From Acidovorax sp. NB1 (GTDB lineage: Bacteria; Pseudomonadota; Gammaproteobacteria; Burkholderiales; Burkholderiaceae_C), in NCBI RefSeq assembly GCF_005405905.1, contig NZ_BJHU01000016.1, positions 145,150 to 209,149 on the forward strand: a stretch of 64,000 bases of DNA. Reading direction: 5' to 3'. A model generated the notes under the pieces. The model was not told the DNA's origin. It saw only the letters and a program-made list of their open reading frames with translations, and did no database searches. How positions within the stretch are numbered: position 1 is the stretch's first letter; each line of letters opens with the position of its first letter. A program made the position numbers and the translations under genes. Below are positions 1 through 8,580 of the stretch, piece by piece.

Positions 1-29
1 CGCGGGTTCGAGTCCCGTCCACTCCGCCA
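1..29 (+). tRNA. tRNA-Asp, 3' end only
   Basis: The window opens inside a tRNA. Visible are the T stem-loop (GCGGG, TTCGAGT loop, CCCGT), the 3' acceptor strand CCACTCC, discriminator G and an encoded CCA at 27-29. The 3' part GCGGGTTCGAGTCCCGTCC and the acceptor match bacterial tRNA-Asp as I remember it. The anticodon is outside the window, so the identity is inferred from the 3' half alone. Confidence 0.75.
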
Positions 30-81
30 GATTTTTGTGGTGCCGCAAACCAAAAGCTTGAGGTGCCACGTAGAACAGTCT

Positions 82-120
82 ACGGGCTGCAGTAGTGATT
101 GCTGCAGTCCGTTTTTCTTT
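82..120 (+). terminator. Rho-independent terminator after tRNA
   Basis: The inverted repeat ACGGgCTGCAG / CTGCAGtCCGT (82-92 and 102-112, one internal mismatch) has a 9-nt loop and is followed by a T-rich run (112-120). It would end the tRNA transcript. Confidence 0.75.
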
Positions 121-232
121 TTCCGACCGCTTGACGCAAGGTGTGGGTATGCGTTGCATTTCCTGAACTGGCACCACATTGCGCGCATGAAACACATCCA
201 GGAGGTGTACTGCCGCCTGTACTGAAGCGGCC

Positions 233-1117
233 TCACCGACGAAGTGCCTGCAATGCAGCCACCGTTTCCCGCAGTCCGCGGTGCAGCCGCTTGTCCTTGC
301 GTAGGACGATGGCAAGCGTGCGGCGCAGTGGTGGCGACAGGGGTCGTACTTCCAGCGCGCTGCTGTGGTGCGTGTCCTGCACCGCCATGCCGGGCAGCAC
401 CGCGCAGCCTAGGCCGGCGGCTACCATTTCTTTGATGGCCTCCACGCTGCCCAGCGACATGGCCGGTTGCAGCGCCACGCCGGCACGGGCGAACCACGCG
501 TCGGCCAGCCGCCGGGTTTGGCCGCCGGGCTCGTAGAGCATAACCGGATGGCGTGCCAACTCTTGGGCGCCCACCCGTTTTGGCAACCCTGTGCCCTCGG
601 GGGCGATGGCAACGAATGCATCGTCCAGCAGTGGCGTGATATGCAGCATGCGCCCGCTGGCGGGTAGCGTGACCAGGCCCAGGTCCAGCGTGTTGTCTTC
701 GACCGACTGCACGATGTCGGCGCTGTTGCCTGTGCTGACCGTGATGTCGAGGCCCGCAAACTGCTGGCGCAATGAGCGCATCACGGGTGGCAGCAGGAAG
801 ATGCAGGCCGTGGCTCCCGTGCCCAAGCGCACGCGGCCTGTAGTGCCTTCGGCGTGGCGGGCAACTGCCTCCAGCGCGCTGCTTACCGCTGCATTGATGC
901 GGCCCACGTGGGCAAGCAACTCGGCACCCGCCGCGGTGGGCCGCAGCACCCGCCCTGCGCGCTCTACCAAGGGCGTTCCCAGGCGCTTCTCCAGTTGGCG
1001 CACCTGCAGGCTCACGGCCGGTTGGGTCAGGTCCAAGCGCTGCGCCGCAGCCGAAAAACTTCCCAGTTCAAGGGCGGTGGCAAAGCCGTGCAACTGGTCG
1101 AGATTGATGCGTTCCAT
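233..1117 (-). CDS. LysR-family transcriptional regulator
   Basis: A 294-residue protein of typical LysR length. The N-terminal winged helix-turn-helix is at about residues 4-63, with the recognition pattern SFSAAAQRLDLTQPAVS at 20-36. The effector-binding domain follows from about residue 90 and contains the usual substrate-pocket stretches. I chose the start at MERINLDQLHG because the HTH begins there; the frame stays open far upstream but the extension overlaps the divergent gene. It is divergent from the acetyltransferase at 1193, the classic arrangement for a LysR protein and its target, so control of that gene or of its own promoter is likely. The effector cannot be read from sequence. 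Confidence 0.9.
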   Translation of the reverse strand: MERINLDQLHGFATALELGSFSAAAQRLDLTQPAVSLQVRQLEKRLGTPLVERAGRVLRPTAAGAELLAHVGRINAAVSSALEAVARHAEGTTGRVRLGTGATACIFLLPPVMRSLRQQFAGLDITVSTGNSADIVQSVEDNTLDLGLVTLPASGRMLHITPLLDDAFVAIAPEGTGLPKRVGAQELARHPVMLYEPGGQTRRLADAWFARAGVALQPAMSLGSVEAIKEMVAAGLGCAVLPGMAVQDTHHSSALEVRPLSPPLRRTLAIVLRKDKRLHRGLRETVAALQALRR

Positions 1118-1192
1118 AGCAAAGAATTTCTCATACTCTGCATAAAGAGACAAAGCTTCTTTTATGGATGAAGGCTTGCCAAACTGGAGTTC

Positions 1193-1864
1193 ATGAACAC
1201 TTCTCCCAATTCTCCGCACACCGGCCGCCCTCACCAGGCGGCAGCGTCGCCTTCTTTTGCCGCCCTCTCCGCCGAGGAACGGGCCACCACTGCACCCACC
1301 ACCGTACGCGCCTTGCGGGAGGTGGACCTGGTGGCCGTTCAGGCGCTGTATGCACACCATGTGCTTCACGGCCTGGCGTCGTTCGAGGAGGTGCCGCCAG
1401 ATGTGGGCGAGTTGCGCGCCCGGCACGCCGCGGTGCGGGCCGCAGGGCTTCCCTACCTGGTGGCGGAGCGCAATGGCGAGGTCGTCGGCTTTGCCTACGC
1501 GACGCTCTACCGGGCGCGCTCGGCCTACCGCCACACGGTGGAGGACTCCGTTTACGTGGCGCCCGGGTGGGCGGGGCGTGGCATTGGGGCGGCATTGCTG
1601 GGTGAGGTGATCCGGCTGTGCGAGGCGGGGCCTTGGCGCCAGATGCTCGCAGTTATTGGGCAAGGTGACGACAACACCGGTTCGATGGCTCTGCACGCGC
1701 GCCTGGGTTTCGAGCGCATTGGTGCGCTGCGGTCGGTAGGGTTCAAGAAGGAGCGCTGGCTGGACACCGTGCTGATGCAGCGGCCGCTCGGTTCAGAAGA
1801 CCACGCGCAGCCCTGCGGCATGCCGGCCATGGACCTGCCTGAGCCGATCCGGGCAGGGGCGTAG
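1193..1864 (+). CDS. GNAT-family N-acetyltransferase (phosphinothricin acetyltransferase-like)
   Basis: A 223-residue GCN5-type acetyltransferase. The acetyl-CoA-binding motif A is seen as VAPGWAGRGIG around residues 122-132, and the catalytic-domain pattern (LVAERNGEVVGFAYA, then HTVEDSVYV) resembles the Pat/Bar/YncA group that N-acetylates phosphinothricin, methionine sulfoximine or similar small amines. It carries about 38 extra residues at the N-terminus compared with that group's usual 170-180, so a later start is possible. The ATG at 1193 has a GGAG only 3 nt upstream. It lies divergent from a LysR gene. The true substrate is unknown; the subgroup is an inference from motif resemblance. 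Confidence 0.85.
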   Translation: MNTSPNSPHTGRPHQAAASPSFAALSAEERATTAPTTVRALREVDLVAVQALYAHHVLHGLASFEEVPPDVGELRARHAAVRAAGLPYLVAERNGEVVGFAYATLYRARSAYRHTVEDSVYVAPGWAGRGIGAALLGEVIRLCEAGPWRQMLAVIGQGDDNTGSMALHARLGFERIGALRSVGFKKERWLDTVLMQRPLGSEDHAQPCGMPAMDLPEPIRAGA

Positions 1865-1943
1865 TGGCTGATGGTCCTTCAGGGTCAGCGCTGTTTCGGC
1901 GGCCTATTCGGCTGCGTCGGCCCCCGGGGCCCCTCCCACGCCC

Positions 1944-2520
1944 GGCCAGGGCCCTGTTGCCCGCGTGGTGCTGTACTTCGGGGTTTCGCAGTTCGTTGTT
2001 TGGGGCATCTCGTACTACCTGCTCGGTGCGCCGGGCGACGCCATGTCGGCCAGGCTTGGCTGTAGCCGCACCCTGGTCCATGGCGGGTTTGCGGCGGCGC
2101 TGTTCATGACGGGTGTCATGTCCGATGCGGCGGGGCGATGGGTGGACCGGTGGGGTGGAAGGAATGTGATAGCGGCCGGGTCGGTCTTGCTGACAGCGGG
2201 ATGCCTGGGTCTGGCCGCTGCTGATGGTATTGTGGCCCACTAGGCTGCGTGGTTGGTGATGGACATCGCCATGTGCCTGACGCTGCACGACGCCACTTTT
2301 TCCGCCCTGGCGCAGTGGCTGGGACCGCAGGCGGCTGCTCGCGGGCCTGTGGCCCGCGCTGCCGTGGGCTGTGGCACTCGCTCTGGCGCTGGGCGCTGGT
2401 GCTGCCTTGCTGCTGCCCCTTGCTTGCCTGGCGGCGTTGTGGATTGGCTTTGCGCCTGGTGCCCGCCGGAGCCAGGCTTCATTTCATGGTCTCTGGATGG
2501 GCCTGCCGCCTGATTCACGG
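1944..2520 (+). pseudogene. Decayed MFS transporter remnant
   Basis: The frame from about 1944 encodes an MFS-like N-terminus (VVLYFGVSQFVVWGISYYLL, then a loop containing DAAGRWVDRWGGR, resembling the conserved MFS loop 2-3 motif). A TAG at 2241-2243 interrupts it, and the same frame resumes as AAWLVMDIAMCLTLHDATF. Around 2340 the reading must shift +1 to give a further hydrophobic helix (PWAVALALALGAGAALLLPL) before ending. In total only four or five helices remain of the expected twelve, so there is a nonsense codon, a frameshift and a large internal deletion. It follows the acetyltransferase closely and may once have been its operon partner. Confidence 0.75.
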
Positions 2521-2541
2521 GTACTGATAGCAATCTCTTTT

Positions 2542-3300
2542 TCAGCGTGGGGCCAGGCGGATGGCGCCGTCCAGGCGAATCACTTCGCCGTTGAGCATGT
2601 CGTTCTCGAAAATGTGCTGCACGAGCTTGGCATAGTCCTGCGGCGTGCCCAGTCGGCTGGGGAAGGGCACTCCGGCAGCCAGCGCATCCTGCACTTCCTG
2701 GGGCATGCCAAACAGCATGGGCGTGCCGAAGATGCCGGGGGCAATCGTCATGTTGCGGATGCCGTTGCGCGCCAGATCGCGGGCGATGGGCAGGGTCATG
2801 CCCACCACGCCGCCCTTGGAGGCGGAATAGGCGGCCTGGCCAATCTGGCCGTCATACGCTGCCACGCTGGCGGTCGAGATCAGCGCACCGCGCTCACCCG
2901 TGGCTTCGGGTTCGTTCTTGCTCATGGCCTCGGCGGCCAGGCGGATCATGTTGAAGCTGCCGATCAGGTTGACCGTGATGGTCTTGCTGAACAGGGCCAG
3001 GGCGTGGGCGCCGTTCTTGCCCACCGTCTTTTCGGCGGGGGCGATGCCGGCGCAGTTGACCAGGCCCATGAGCTTGCCCAGCGAGACCGCCTTGGCCACC
3101 ACAGCCTGGCCATCGGCCTCGTTGCTCACATCACATTTCACAAAGGCGCCGCCAATCTCCTTGGCCACGGCTTCGCCTTTTTCTGCCTGCATGTCGGCAA
3201 TGACCACGGTGCCGCCCTGGGCGGCCAGCATGCGTGCCGTGCCTTCGCCGAGGCCCGATGCGCCGCCGGTGACGATGAATACCTTGCCTTTGATGTCCAT
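2542..3300 (-). CDS. SDR oxidoreductase, 3-hydroxyacyl-CoA dehydrogenase type
   Basis: A 252-residue classical short-chain dehydrogenase. It has the nucleotide motif TGGASGLG at 11-18, Asp36 after the second strand (favouring NAD over NADP), NCAG at 82-85, and the catalytic Ser145, Tyr158 and Lys162 (YSASK). Overall it resembles type II 3-hydroxyacyl-CoA / 2-methyl-3-hydroxybutyryl-CoA dehydrogenases (HSD17B10-like), which oxidise 3-hydroxyacyl-CoAs in branched-chain or fatty acid breakdown. It stands alone, with no beta-oxidation partners next to it. A fragment resembling the tail of the dispersed repeat (TGATAGCAATC) lies just past the stop codon. Confidence 0.88.
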   Translation of the reverse strand: MDIKGKVFIVTGGASGLGEGTARMLAAQGGTVVIADMQAEKGEAVAKEIGGAFVKCDVSNEADGQAVVAKAVSLGKLMGLVNCAGIAPAEKTVGKNGAHALALFSKTITVNLIGSFNMIRLAAEAMSKNEPEATGERGALISTASVAAYDGQIGQAAYSASKGGVVGMTLPIARDLARNGIRNMTIAPGIFGTPMLFGMPQEVQDALAAGVPFPSRLGTPQDYAKLVQHIFENDMLNGEVIRLDGAIRLAPR

Positions 3301-3369
3301 GTGCTGTCTCCAGTAAGTGACGTTAACGTAAACGTCAATTATGGCGCATCTCCCTGCAACGCTGAAGGC

Positions 3370-3398
3370 GAAAAAAAGCCCGGGCTAGCCGGGCTTGT
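3370..3398 (-). terminator. Rho-independent terminator after the Fe(III)-binding protein gene
   Basis: Read on the minus strand: AAGCCCGG, a 5-nt loop, CCGGGCTT, then a run of seven T. It lies about 20 nt past the stop codon of the gene ending at 3416. Confidence 0.85.
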
Positions 3399-3415
3399 GG
3401 GAGGGCAATGCGGGC

Positions 3416-4468
3416 TTACTGGAAGCCGACGCGGTCCAGCATCTGCTGCACCTTGGTCACATTGGCGCCCACGGCGCTGATCGGGATGGTTTCGCTCTTG
3501 AAGGGCTTGCCGTCCGTCATGGCCTTGAGGGCGGGGTTGTCCAGCGCCACGCCCTTGGCGGCGGGCCACTCGTTGTTGCCGTTGGCGAAGTAGTTCTGGG
3601 CTTCAGGGCTGGCCAGGTACTCCAGGAACTTGATGGCGTTGGCCTGGTTCTTGGCATGCTTGGCCACCGCGCCACCCGCGATGTTCAGGTGCGTGCCCCA
3701 GGATTCCTGGTTGGGGAACACCACGCCCACCTTGTTGACCACGGCCACGTCCTCGGGCTTGGTGGAACGCATCATGCGCGCCAGGTAGTAGCTGTTGGTC
3801 ACGGCAATGTCGCATTCGCCAGCGGCCACGGCCTTGATCTGGTCGGTGTCGCCCCCCTTGGGCGGACGGGCCAGATTGGCCACCATGCCCTTGAGCCAGG
3901 CTTCGGCCTTTTGTTCACCCATGTGCTCGGTCACCGCGCCGAACAGGCTCAGGTTGTAGGGGTGCGAGCCCGAGCGGATGCACAGCTTGCCCTTGTTCTT
4001 GGGGTCGCCCAGTTCTTCGTAGGTGTCCACGTCGGCTTTCTGGACCTTGACCTTGTTGTAAACGACCACGCGGGCGCGGGTGGACAGGCCGTACCACGCG
4101 ATGCCGCCGTCAGCGACGGGGTTGCTGCGCAGGTTGGCCGGAATGGCATCGTTCAGCACCTTCGACTTGATGGGCTGGAACAGGCCATCAACTTCACCCT
4201 TGTAAAGACGCGCTGCATCCACCAGCAGGATCACGTCGGCCGGCGACGCTGCACCCTCGGCCTTGAGGCGTGCCAGGATGCCGGCGTCGTCTGCGTCCAC
4301 GCGGTTGATCTTGATGCCGGTGGCCTTGGTGAAGCCGGTGTACAGGGCTTCGTCGGTGGAGTAGTGGCGGGCCGAGTAGAGGTTCACCACCTGCTCCTGG
4401 GCATGGGCGGCGCCCGCAGCGGCGGCCAGGGCACAAACACTCAGCAAGGCTTTCACAGTCTTCGACAT
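3416..4468 (-). CDS. Periplasmic Fe(III)-binding protein (FutA/FbpA family)
   Basis: A 350-residue extracellular solute-binding protein. The signal peptide covers residues 1-23 (AHA cut site). The mature start VVNLYSARHYSTD is typical of FutA-type ferric-iron binders, and the tandem tyrosines Tyr227-Tyr228 in TNSYYLARMM match the iron-ligating Tyr pair of the FbpA/FutA fold. It would bind ferric iron in the periplasm and deliver it to an FbpBC/FutBC permease. No permease or ATPase gene is adjacent, so it is an orphan here. The upstream region is AT-rich and may hold a Fur site. A strong terminator follows. Confidence 0.88.
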   Translation of the reverse strand: MSKTVKALLSVCALAAAAGAAHAQEQVVNLYSARHYSTDEALYTGFTKATGIKINRVDADDAGILARLKAEGAASPADVILLVDAARLYKGEVDGLFQPIKSKVLNDAIPANLRSNPVADGGIAWYGLSTRARVVVYNKVKVQKADVDTYEELGDPKNKGKLCIRSGSHPYNLSLFGAVTEHMGEQKAEAWLKGMVANLARPPKGGDTDQIKAVAAGECDIAVTNSYYLARMMRSTKPEDVAVVNKVGVVFPNQESWGTHLNIAGGAVAKHAKNQANAIKFLEYLASPEAQNYFANGNNEWPAAKGVALDNPALKAMTDGKPFKSETIPISAVGANVTKVQQMLDRVGFQ

Positions 4469-4499
4469 GGGATGCGTCTTTCGGGGTTGTTACTGGCGC

Positions 4500-4540
4500 A
4501 ATGATAAAACAAACGCGAATTATTCTTAATAAATGTCCGG
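4500..4540 (-). promoter_or_regulatory. AT-rich promoter stretch, possible Fur-controlled region
   Basis: About 30-70 nt upstream of the Fe(III)-binding protein start the DNA turns sharply AT-rich (ATGATAAAACAAACGCG, then AATTATTCTTAATAAATG). It contains GATAAT-like hexamers in both orientations, as in Fur boxes, but no clean 19-bp match. The link to Fur rests mainly on the gene's role. Confidence 0.3.
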
Positions 4541-4683
4541 AATAGGGGCCGGGAATGCGCGGGGAGGCTGATGCAGTGCAAGAGCGATCTGCATGGGGTT
4601 CGGCAAGCCTGTGTTTGTCACTGGTGCCTGGGTGGATGTGCCGCGCGCCATGGTGTTCACCCGACGGGGGAGGGCTGCGAGCA

Positions 4684-4718
4684 GGCAAAAAAAAGCCCGG
4701 TCGTAAAACCAGGCTTTA
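4684..4718 (-). terminator. Rho-independent terminator after phasin
   Basis: Read on the minus strand: AAAGCCTGGT, a short loop, ACCGGGCTTT with one mismatch, then a run of T (complement of 4687-4694). It ends the phasin transcript before the Fe(III)-binding protein promoter. Confidence 0.8.
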
Positions 4719-4866
4719 AAAGGATCCTTGAAACGGGGGTTTCGAGAGGATCCAAGGAGACAACTCGCGCGCTGAACACAGTGTGTGTGTCGCAGCGCTT
4801 GGGTGAATTATCAGGGTATTCCCTGAACGCGGCCTAGAGGTTGCACTCCAGACCGCAGGTAGGCGA

Positions 4867-5415
4867 TTAACGCTTGCGGGGCGCAGCCGTCTTGGCGGCG
4901 TTGGCAGCGGTGCTGGCCACGGCGTTGAAGTTGGCTTCGGCCACGTCAGACGCTTGCTTGACGGCCTTTTGCACCGATTCAAATGCGTTGTTGGCGGCGG
5001 AAACGGCGCTCTTCATCACGGCCACGGCGGTTTCGGAACCGGCGGGGGCGTTCTTGGCGGCGCTGTCCACCAGGTTGGTGAAGGCCTTCTGTGCGTCGGT
5101 GGCTTGCGATTCGAAAGCCTTGCCGAATTCGGCGCCGGTGCCCGAAGCGATGTCATACAGGTGACGGCTGTAGGCGGCGGTCTTTTCAGCCAAGGGCTGG
5201 AACAGGCCGGCTTGCAGGGCCAGCAGTTCTTGTGCGTCCTTCACGCCCAGCACGGCTTGGGTGTGGTTGGCGGCTTCCGACAGGGCAGCGCGCGAAGCGG
5301 TCACGTTCAGTTCCACCAGCTTTTCCACGCCTTCGAAAGCCTTGGTCGTCAGACCGAACAGGGTTTCGATGTTGGCTTTGTGCGAGGCCAGGATTTGTTC
5401 AGCGGTCAGCGTCAT
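4867..5415 (-). CDS. phaP: Phasin (PHA granule-associated protein)
   Basis: A 182-residue, Ala-rich, wholly helical protein of the phasin family. It has the typical start [22 protein letters not shown] and continues with amphipathic helices and no signal peptide. Phasins coat polyhydroxyalkanoate granules and stabilise their surface in the cytoplasm. I chose the start at 5415 because AGGAG sits just upstream of it; a longer reading from 5466 lacks a good ribosome site. Two near-identical TTGCA-N3-GCAGCA boxes lie upstream and are candidate PhaR operators. A terminator follows. The gene name is given by family. Confidence 0.92.
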   Translation of the reverse strand: MTLTAEQILASHKANIETLFGLTTKAFEGVEKLVELNVTASRAALSEAANHTQAVLGVKDAQELLALQAGLFQPLAEKTAAYSRHLYDIASGTGAEFGKAFESQATDAQKAFTNLVDSAAKNAPAGSETAVAVMKSAVSAANNAFESVQKAVKQASDVAEANFNAVASTAANAAKTAAPRKR

Positions 5416-5495
5416 GTCATATCTCCTAAAAATGGGACCCATAGGGCCAGGGTGGCTTACAGACATCTGCGCTGACCTTGACCCGGTAGAGTCAT

Positions 5496-5509
5496 GTTGC
5501 AGTGCAGCA
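5496..5509. promoter_or_regulatory. Candidate PhaR box 1
   Basis: GTTGCAGTGCAGCA lies about 80 nt upstream of the phasin start and is repeated at 5555 with one mismatch. TGC/GCA-rich near-palindromes of this kind are bound by the PHA repressor PhaR in front of phasin genes. The assignment is inferred. Confidence 0.5.
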
Positions 5510-5554
5510 TGGGTTGAATTTTAGGGACTTGCTGCGCGTTTGCAAGGGTTTTTT

Positions 5555-5568
5555 GTTGCACTGCAGCA
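5555..5568. promoter_or_regulatory. Candidate PhaR box 2
   Basis: GTTGCACTGCAGCA is the second copy, 59 nt from the first, i.e. between five and six helical turns. It lies between the divergent phasin and hydrolase genes, so it could affect either. Confidence 0.5.
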
Positions 5569-5615
5569 AATTAGGTACGACGCCCCAGAAATCCCGGGCT
5601 TGCCACAATCGCGTC

Positions 5616-6554
5616 ATGTTCGCCTACTACGCCGACCACTTTGTGCTGCCCCTGCCCGAGGGCCACCGTTTCCCCATGGCCAAGTACCGCATGCTGCGTG
5701 ACCGGATTGCGCAGCAGCTGCCCGGTGTGGCGCTGCAGGTGGCCCTGCCTGCGTCAGACGATGACCTGGCGCTGGCCCATACCCCGGAGTACATCGCAGC
5801 GATTGCGCACGGCACGCTGCCACCCGCCGCGCAGCGTGAGATCGGCTTCCCCTGGAGCGAGGCCATGGCCGAGCGCGCGCGCCGATCGGTGGGCGCCACG
5901 GTGGCCGCCAGCCAGCAGGCCCTGCGCGATGGCGTGGCGGGCAACCTGGCGGGCGGCACGCACCATGCCTATGCGTACAAGGGCAGCGGGTTCTGTGTTT
6001 TCAATGATGTGGCCGTGGCCGCCCGGCGCATGCAGGCCGAGCACGCCGCAGGGCGGGGCGGTGGCGCCCCACCGCTGCAGGTGGCCGTGATCGACCTGGA
6101 TGTGCACCAGGGCAATGGCACGGCGCATATTTTCCAGGGCGATGACACCGTGTTCACACTGTCATTGCACGGTGCGCGCAACTTCCCTTTTCGCAAGGAG
6201 GCGAGTGACCTCGATGTGGATCTGCCGGACGGCTGTGGGGATGTGGAGTATCTGCAGGCGCTCGACGAAGCCCTGGTGGCGCTGGACCAGCGTTGTGCGC
6301 CCGGCCTTGTGTTCTACCTAGCCGGGGCCGACCCGCACGAGGGCGACCGCCTGGGTCGCCTGGCCGTGACCCACCACGGCCTGGAGGCGCGCGACCGGCG
6401 GGTGTTCGACTGGGCCTGGCAGCGGCGGATCCCGCTGGTGTTCGCGATGGCGGGAGGTTATGGCAACGATCTGGAAGACACGATCCAGGCCCAGCTCACC
6501 ACCTGGCGCGTGGCCTTGCAGTACCACCAGCGCTGGCAGAATGTGTGGTCATGA
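5616..6554 (+). CDS. Histone deacetylase-family hydrolase (AcuC/acetylpolyamine amidohydrolase-like)
   Basis: A 312-residue arginase/deacetylase-fold protein. Active-site elements are all visible: His116-His117 (GGTHHAY), the zinc ligands Asp162 and His164 in [10 protein letters not shown], the third ligand Asp239 in AGADP, and a Tyr near residue 283 in MAGGYGND. Bacterial members deacetylate acetylated lysine, polyamines or small amides; which applies here cannot be read. The start at 5616 gives the family N-terminus ([19 protein letters not shown]). Its stop overlaps the next gene's start (ATGA), so the two are translationally coupled. Confidence 0.88.
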   Translation: MFAYYADHFVLPLPEGHRFPMAKYRMLRDRIAQQLPGVALQVALPASDDDLALAHTPEYIAAIAHGTLPPAAQREIGFPWSEAMAERARRSVGATVAASQQALRDGVAGNLAGGTHHAYAYKGSGFCVFNDVAVAARRMQAEHAAGRGGGAPPLQVAVIDLDVHQGNGTAHIFQGDDTVFTLSLHGARNFPFRKEASDLDVDLPDGCGDVEYLQALDEALVALDQRCAPGLVFYLAGADPHEGDRLGRLAVTHHGLEARDRRVFDWAWQRRIPLVFAMAGGYGNDLEDTIQAQLTTWRVALQYHQRWQNVWS

Positions 6555-7042
6555 CCTCTGCCGCCAGCATCCCGTCCACCGCCCCCGCCACGCCTTCCGC
6601 TTCTACCCGCCCGGCCCCGCAGCCGCGCAGCGCCTATCGCGTGTTCCGCCCCATCACCACCCGCTGGGCCGACAACGATGTGTATGGCCATGTGAACAAC
6701 GTCGTGTACTACAGCTGGTTCGATACGGCGGTCAACGCCCACCTCATCGACCAGGGCGTGCTCGACATCCATGCAGGCGCCACCATCGGCCTGGTGATCG
6801 AGACCCAGTGCAACTACTTTGCGCCGCTGGCGTTTCCGCAGACGGTGGAGGCGGGCATCCGGGTGGCCAGGCTCGGGGGCTCCAGCGTGCGCTACGAGGT
6901 GGGGCTGTTTGCGCAGGGCGAGCCGCTGACTGCGGCGGCCGGGCATTTCATTCATGTGTACGTGGACCGTGACACCCGCCGCCCGGTGCCCGTGCCCGAG
7001 GCGCTGCGCACCGTGCTGCAGGCGTTGGTGCTGCCGGCCTGA
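6551..7042 (+). CDS. Acyl-CoA thioesterase, hotdog fold (4HBT/YbgC-like)
   Basis: A 163-residue single-domain hotdog thioesterase. The diagnostic stretch [19 protein letters not shown] is present, with the catalytic Asp in the D-x-x-GHVNN loop. The first 30 residues are a Ser/Pro/Thr/Ala-rich extension without obvious function. It would hydrolyse a short- or medium-chain acyl-CoA in the cytoplasm. The gene overlaps the upstream hydrolase by four bases. Substrate unknown. Confidence 0.88.
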   Translation: MTSAASIPSTAPATPSASTRPAPQPRSAYRVFRPITTRWADNDVYGHVNNVVYYSWFDTAVNAHLIDQGVLDIHAGATIGLVIETQCNYFAPLAFPQTVEAGIRVARLGGSSVRYEVGLFAQGEPLTAAAGHFIHVYVDRDTRRPVPVPEALRTVLQALVLPA

Positions 7043-7066
7043 TATGTCGCGCTGCAGCGGGGTGGT

Positions 7067-7126
7067 CGTTGCAATCAAATCAATAGCAATCGACCCATGA
7101 GCAGCCAGCGCAGACGGCCTGAAAAC
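7067..7126 (-). repeat. Dispersed repeat A, minus orientation
   Basis: Read on the minus strand this follows the family order: CAGGCCG, TCTGCGCTGG, CGATTGCTATTGATTTGATTG. It is degenerate in the hairpin. It lies in the 233-bp gap between the thioesterase and pncB. Confidence 0.5.
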
Positions 7127-7275
7127 CTTTGAGGATGGCTGTTGCCGATCGCAGCGCCTGAACCCTGGCTGACGCCACGGGCCGCGCCCGGCGCTGCGGG
7201 CTCCTATGGCCTACACTTTGCGGCTTCGCTGAACGGCCCCCCGCACCCTGGCTTCACCTTGCGCCCGCCCCGTCC

Positions 7276-8496
7276 ATGATCATCACCAGCCTGCTCGACA
7301 CCGACCTGTACAAGTTCACCATGATGCAGGTGGTGCTGCACCAGTTTCCAGGGGCGCAGGTCGAATACAAATTCAAGTGCCGCAACCCCGGCGTGCAGCT
7401 GGCGCCGTTTGCCAACGAGATTCGCGACGAGATCCGGTCGCTCTGCAGCCTGCATTTCCAGGACGCCGAACTGGCTTACCTGCGCTCGCTACGTTTCATC
7501 AAGAGCGACTTCGTGGACTTTCTCGGGCTGTTCCGGCTCAACGAGAAATACATCACCGTCACGCCCCAGCACAACGGCGAGATCGAGATCTCCATCCGGG
7601 GGCCGTGGCTGCACACCATCCTGTTCGAGATTCCGGTGCTGGCCATCGTCAACGAGGTCTACTTCCGCAACACGCAGAAGGTGCCCGACTTCCCCGAAGG
7701 TCGCCGCCGGCTCGATGCCAAGATTGCGCTGCTGCAGGGCGAAGGCCTGGGCGATCTCAAGATCGCCGACTACGGCACGCGCCGCCGGTTCAGCCGCGCC
7801 TGGCACGAAGAAGTGCTGCGTGTGCTGGTGGCGCGCCTGGGCACCGGCGACCGCCGCCCGGGCTCGCCCGCCGGCCCGGGCCAGTTTGCAGGCACCAGCA
7901 ACGTGCTGTATGCGATGAAGCTGGGCGTGACGCCTCTGGGCACCATGGCGCACGAATACCTGCAGGCCTGCCAGGCCCTGGGCCCGCGCCTGCGCGACAG
8001 CCAGGTGTTCGGCTTCGAGATGTGGGCCAAGGAATACCGGGGCGACCTGGGCATTGCGCTGTCGGATGTGTATGGCATGAGCGCCTTCCTGCGCGACTTC
8101 GACCTGTACTTCTGCAAGCTGTTTGACGGCGCGCGCCACGACAGCGGCGACCCGTTTGCCTGGGGCGAGCGCCTGCTGGACCACTACCGCAAGAACCGCG
8201 TTGATCCGCTGACCAAGACGCTGATCTTCAGCGACGCACTCACCATCCCGCGCACCATCGAGCTGTACCAGCAGTTCCGGGGCCGCTGCCAGCTGGCCTT
8301 TGGCATTGGCACCAACCTGACCAACGACCTGGGCAGCCCGCCCGCACACGAGCCGCTGCAGGTGGTGATCAAGATGACACGCTGCAACGACCAGCCCGTG
8401 GCCAAGCTGTCGGACACCCCCGGCAAGGGCATGTGCGATGACGAAAAATACCTGGCCTACCTGCGCCAGGTCTTCGACATCCCTGTGCCTGCCTGA
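7276..8496 (+). CDS. pncB: Nicotinate phosphoribosyltransferase
   Basis: A 406-residue protein with the hallmark start [20 protein letters not shown] and the central blocks [16 protein letters not shown] and FSDALT. It makes nicotinate mononucleotide from nicotinate, PRPP and ATP in the Preiss-Handler NAD salvage pathway. Length and motifs match proteobacterial PncB. It is followed after 84 bp by the antiporter gene; no other NAD gene is adjacent. Confidence 0.96.
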   Translation: MIITSLLDTDLYKFTMMQVVLHQFPGAQVEYKFKCRNPGVQLAPFANEIRDEIRSLCSLHFQDAELAYLRSLRFIKSDFVDFLGLFRLNEKYITVTPQHNGEIEISIRGPWLHTILFEIPVLAIVNEVYFRNTQKVPDFPEGRRRLDAKIALLQGEGLGDLKIADYGTRRRFSRAWHEEVLRVLVARLGTGDRRPGSPAGPGQFAGTSNVLYAMKLGVTPLGTMAHEYLQACQALGPRLRDSQVFGFEMWAKEYRGDLGIALSDVYGMSAFLRDFDLYFCKLFDGARHDSGDPFAWGERLLDHYRKNRVDPLTKTLIFSDALTIPRTIELYQQFRGRCQLAFGIGTNLTNDLGSPPAHEPLQVVIKMTRCNDQPVAKLSDTPGKGMCDDEKYLAYLRQVFDIPVPA

Positions 8497-8580
8497 CAGC
8501 CCGGGAACTGGCGCACAGCACGCGCTGACTAGCGCCCTGATGCGCCCCTGAATTTTTAAAACTGGATGGAGACACAACCC

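Larger units (their letters stand above)
4469..4866. other. Intergenic region, 398 bp, between Fe-binding protein and phasin genes
   Basis: It holds the minus-strand promoter region of the Fe(III)-binding protein gene (AT-rich, 4500-4540) and the phasin terminator (4684-4718). Beside the terminator is an imperfect hairpin with GGATCC at both ends (4722-4753) that would lie in the phasin 3' untranslated RNA. I see no convincing gene in any frame. Confidence 0.6.

Noticed and set aside
1191-1696. N-terminal extension of the LysR reading frame
   Set aside because: It would overlap the divergent acetyltransferase gene. The LysR fold begins at 1117.
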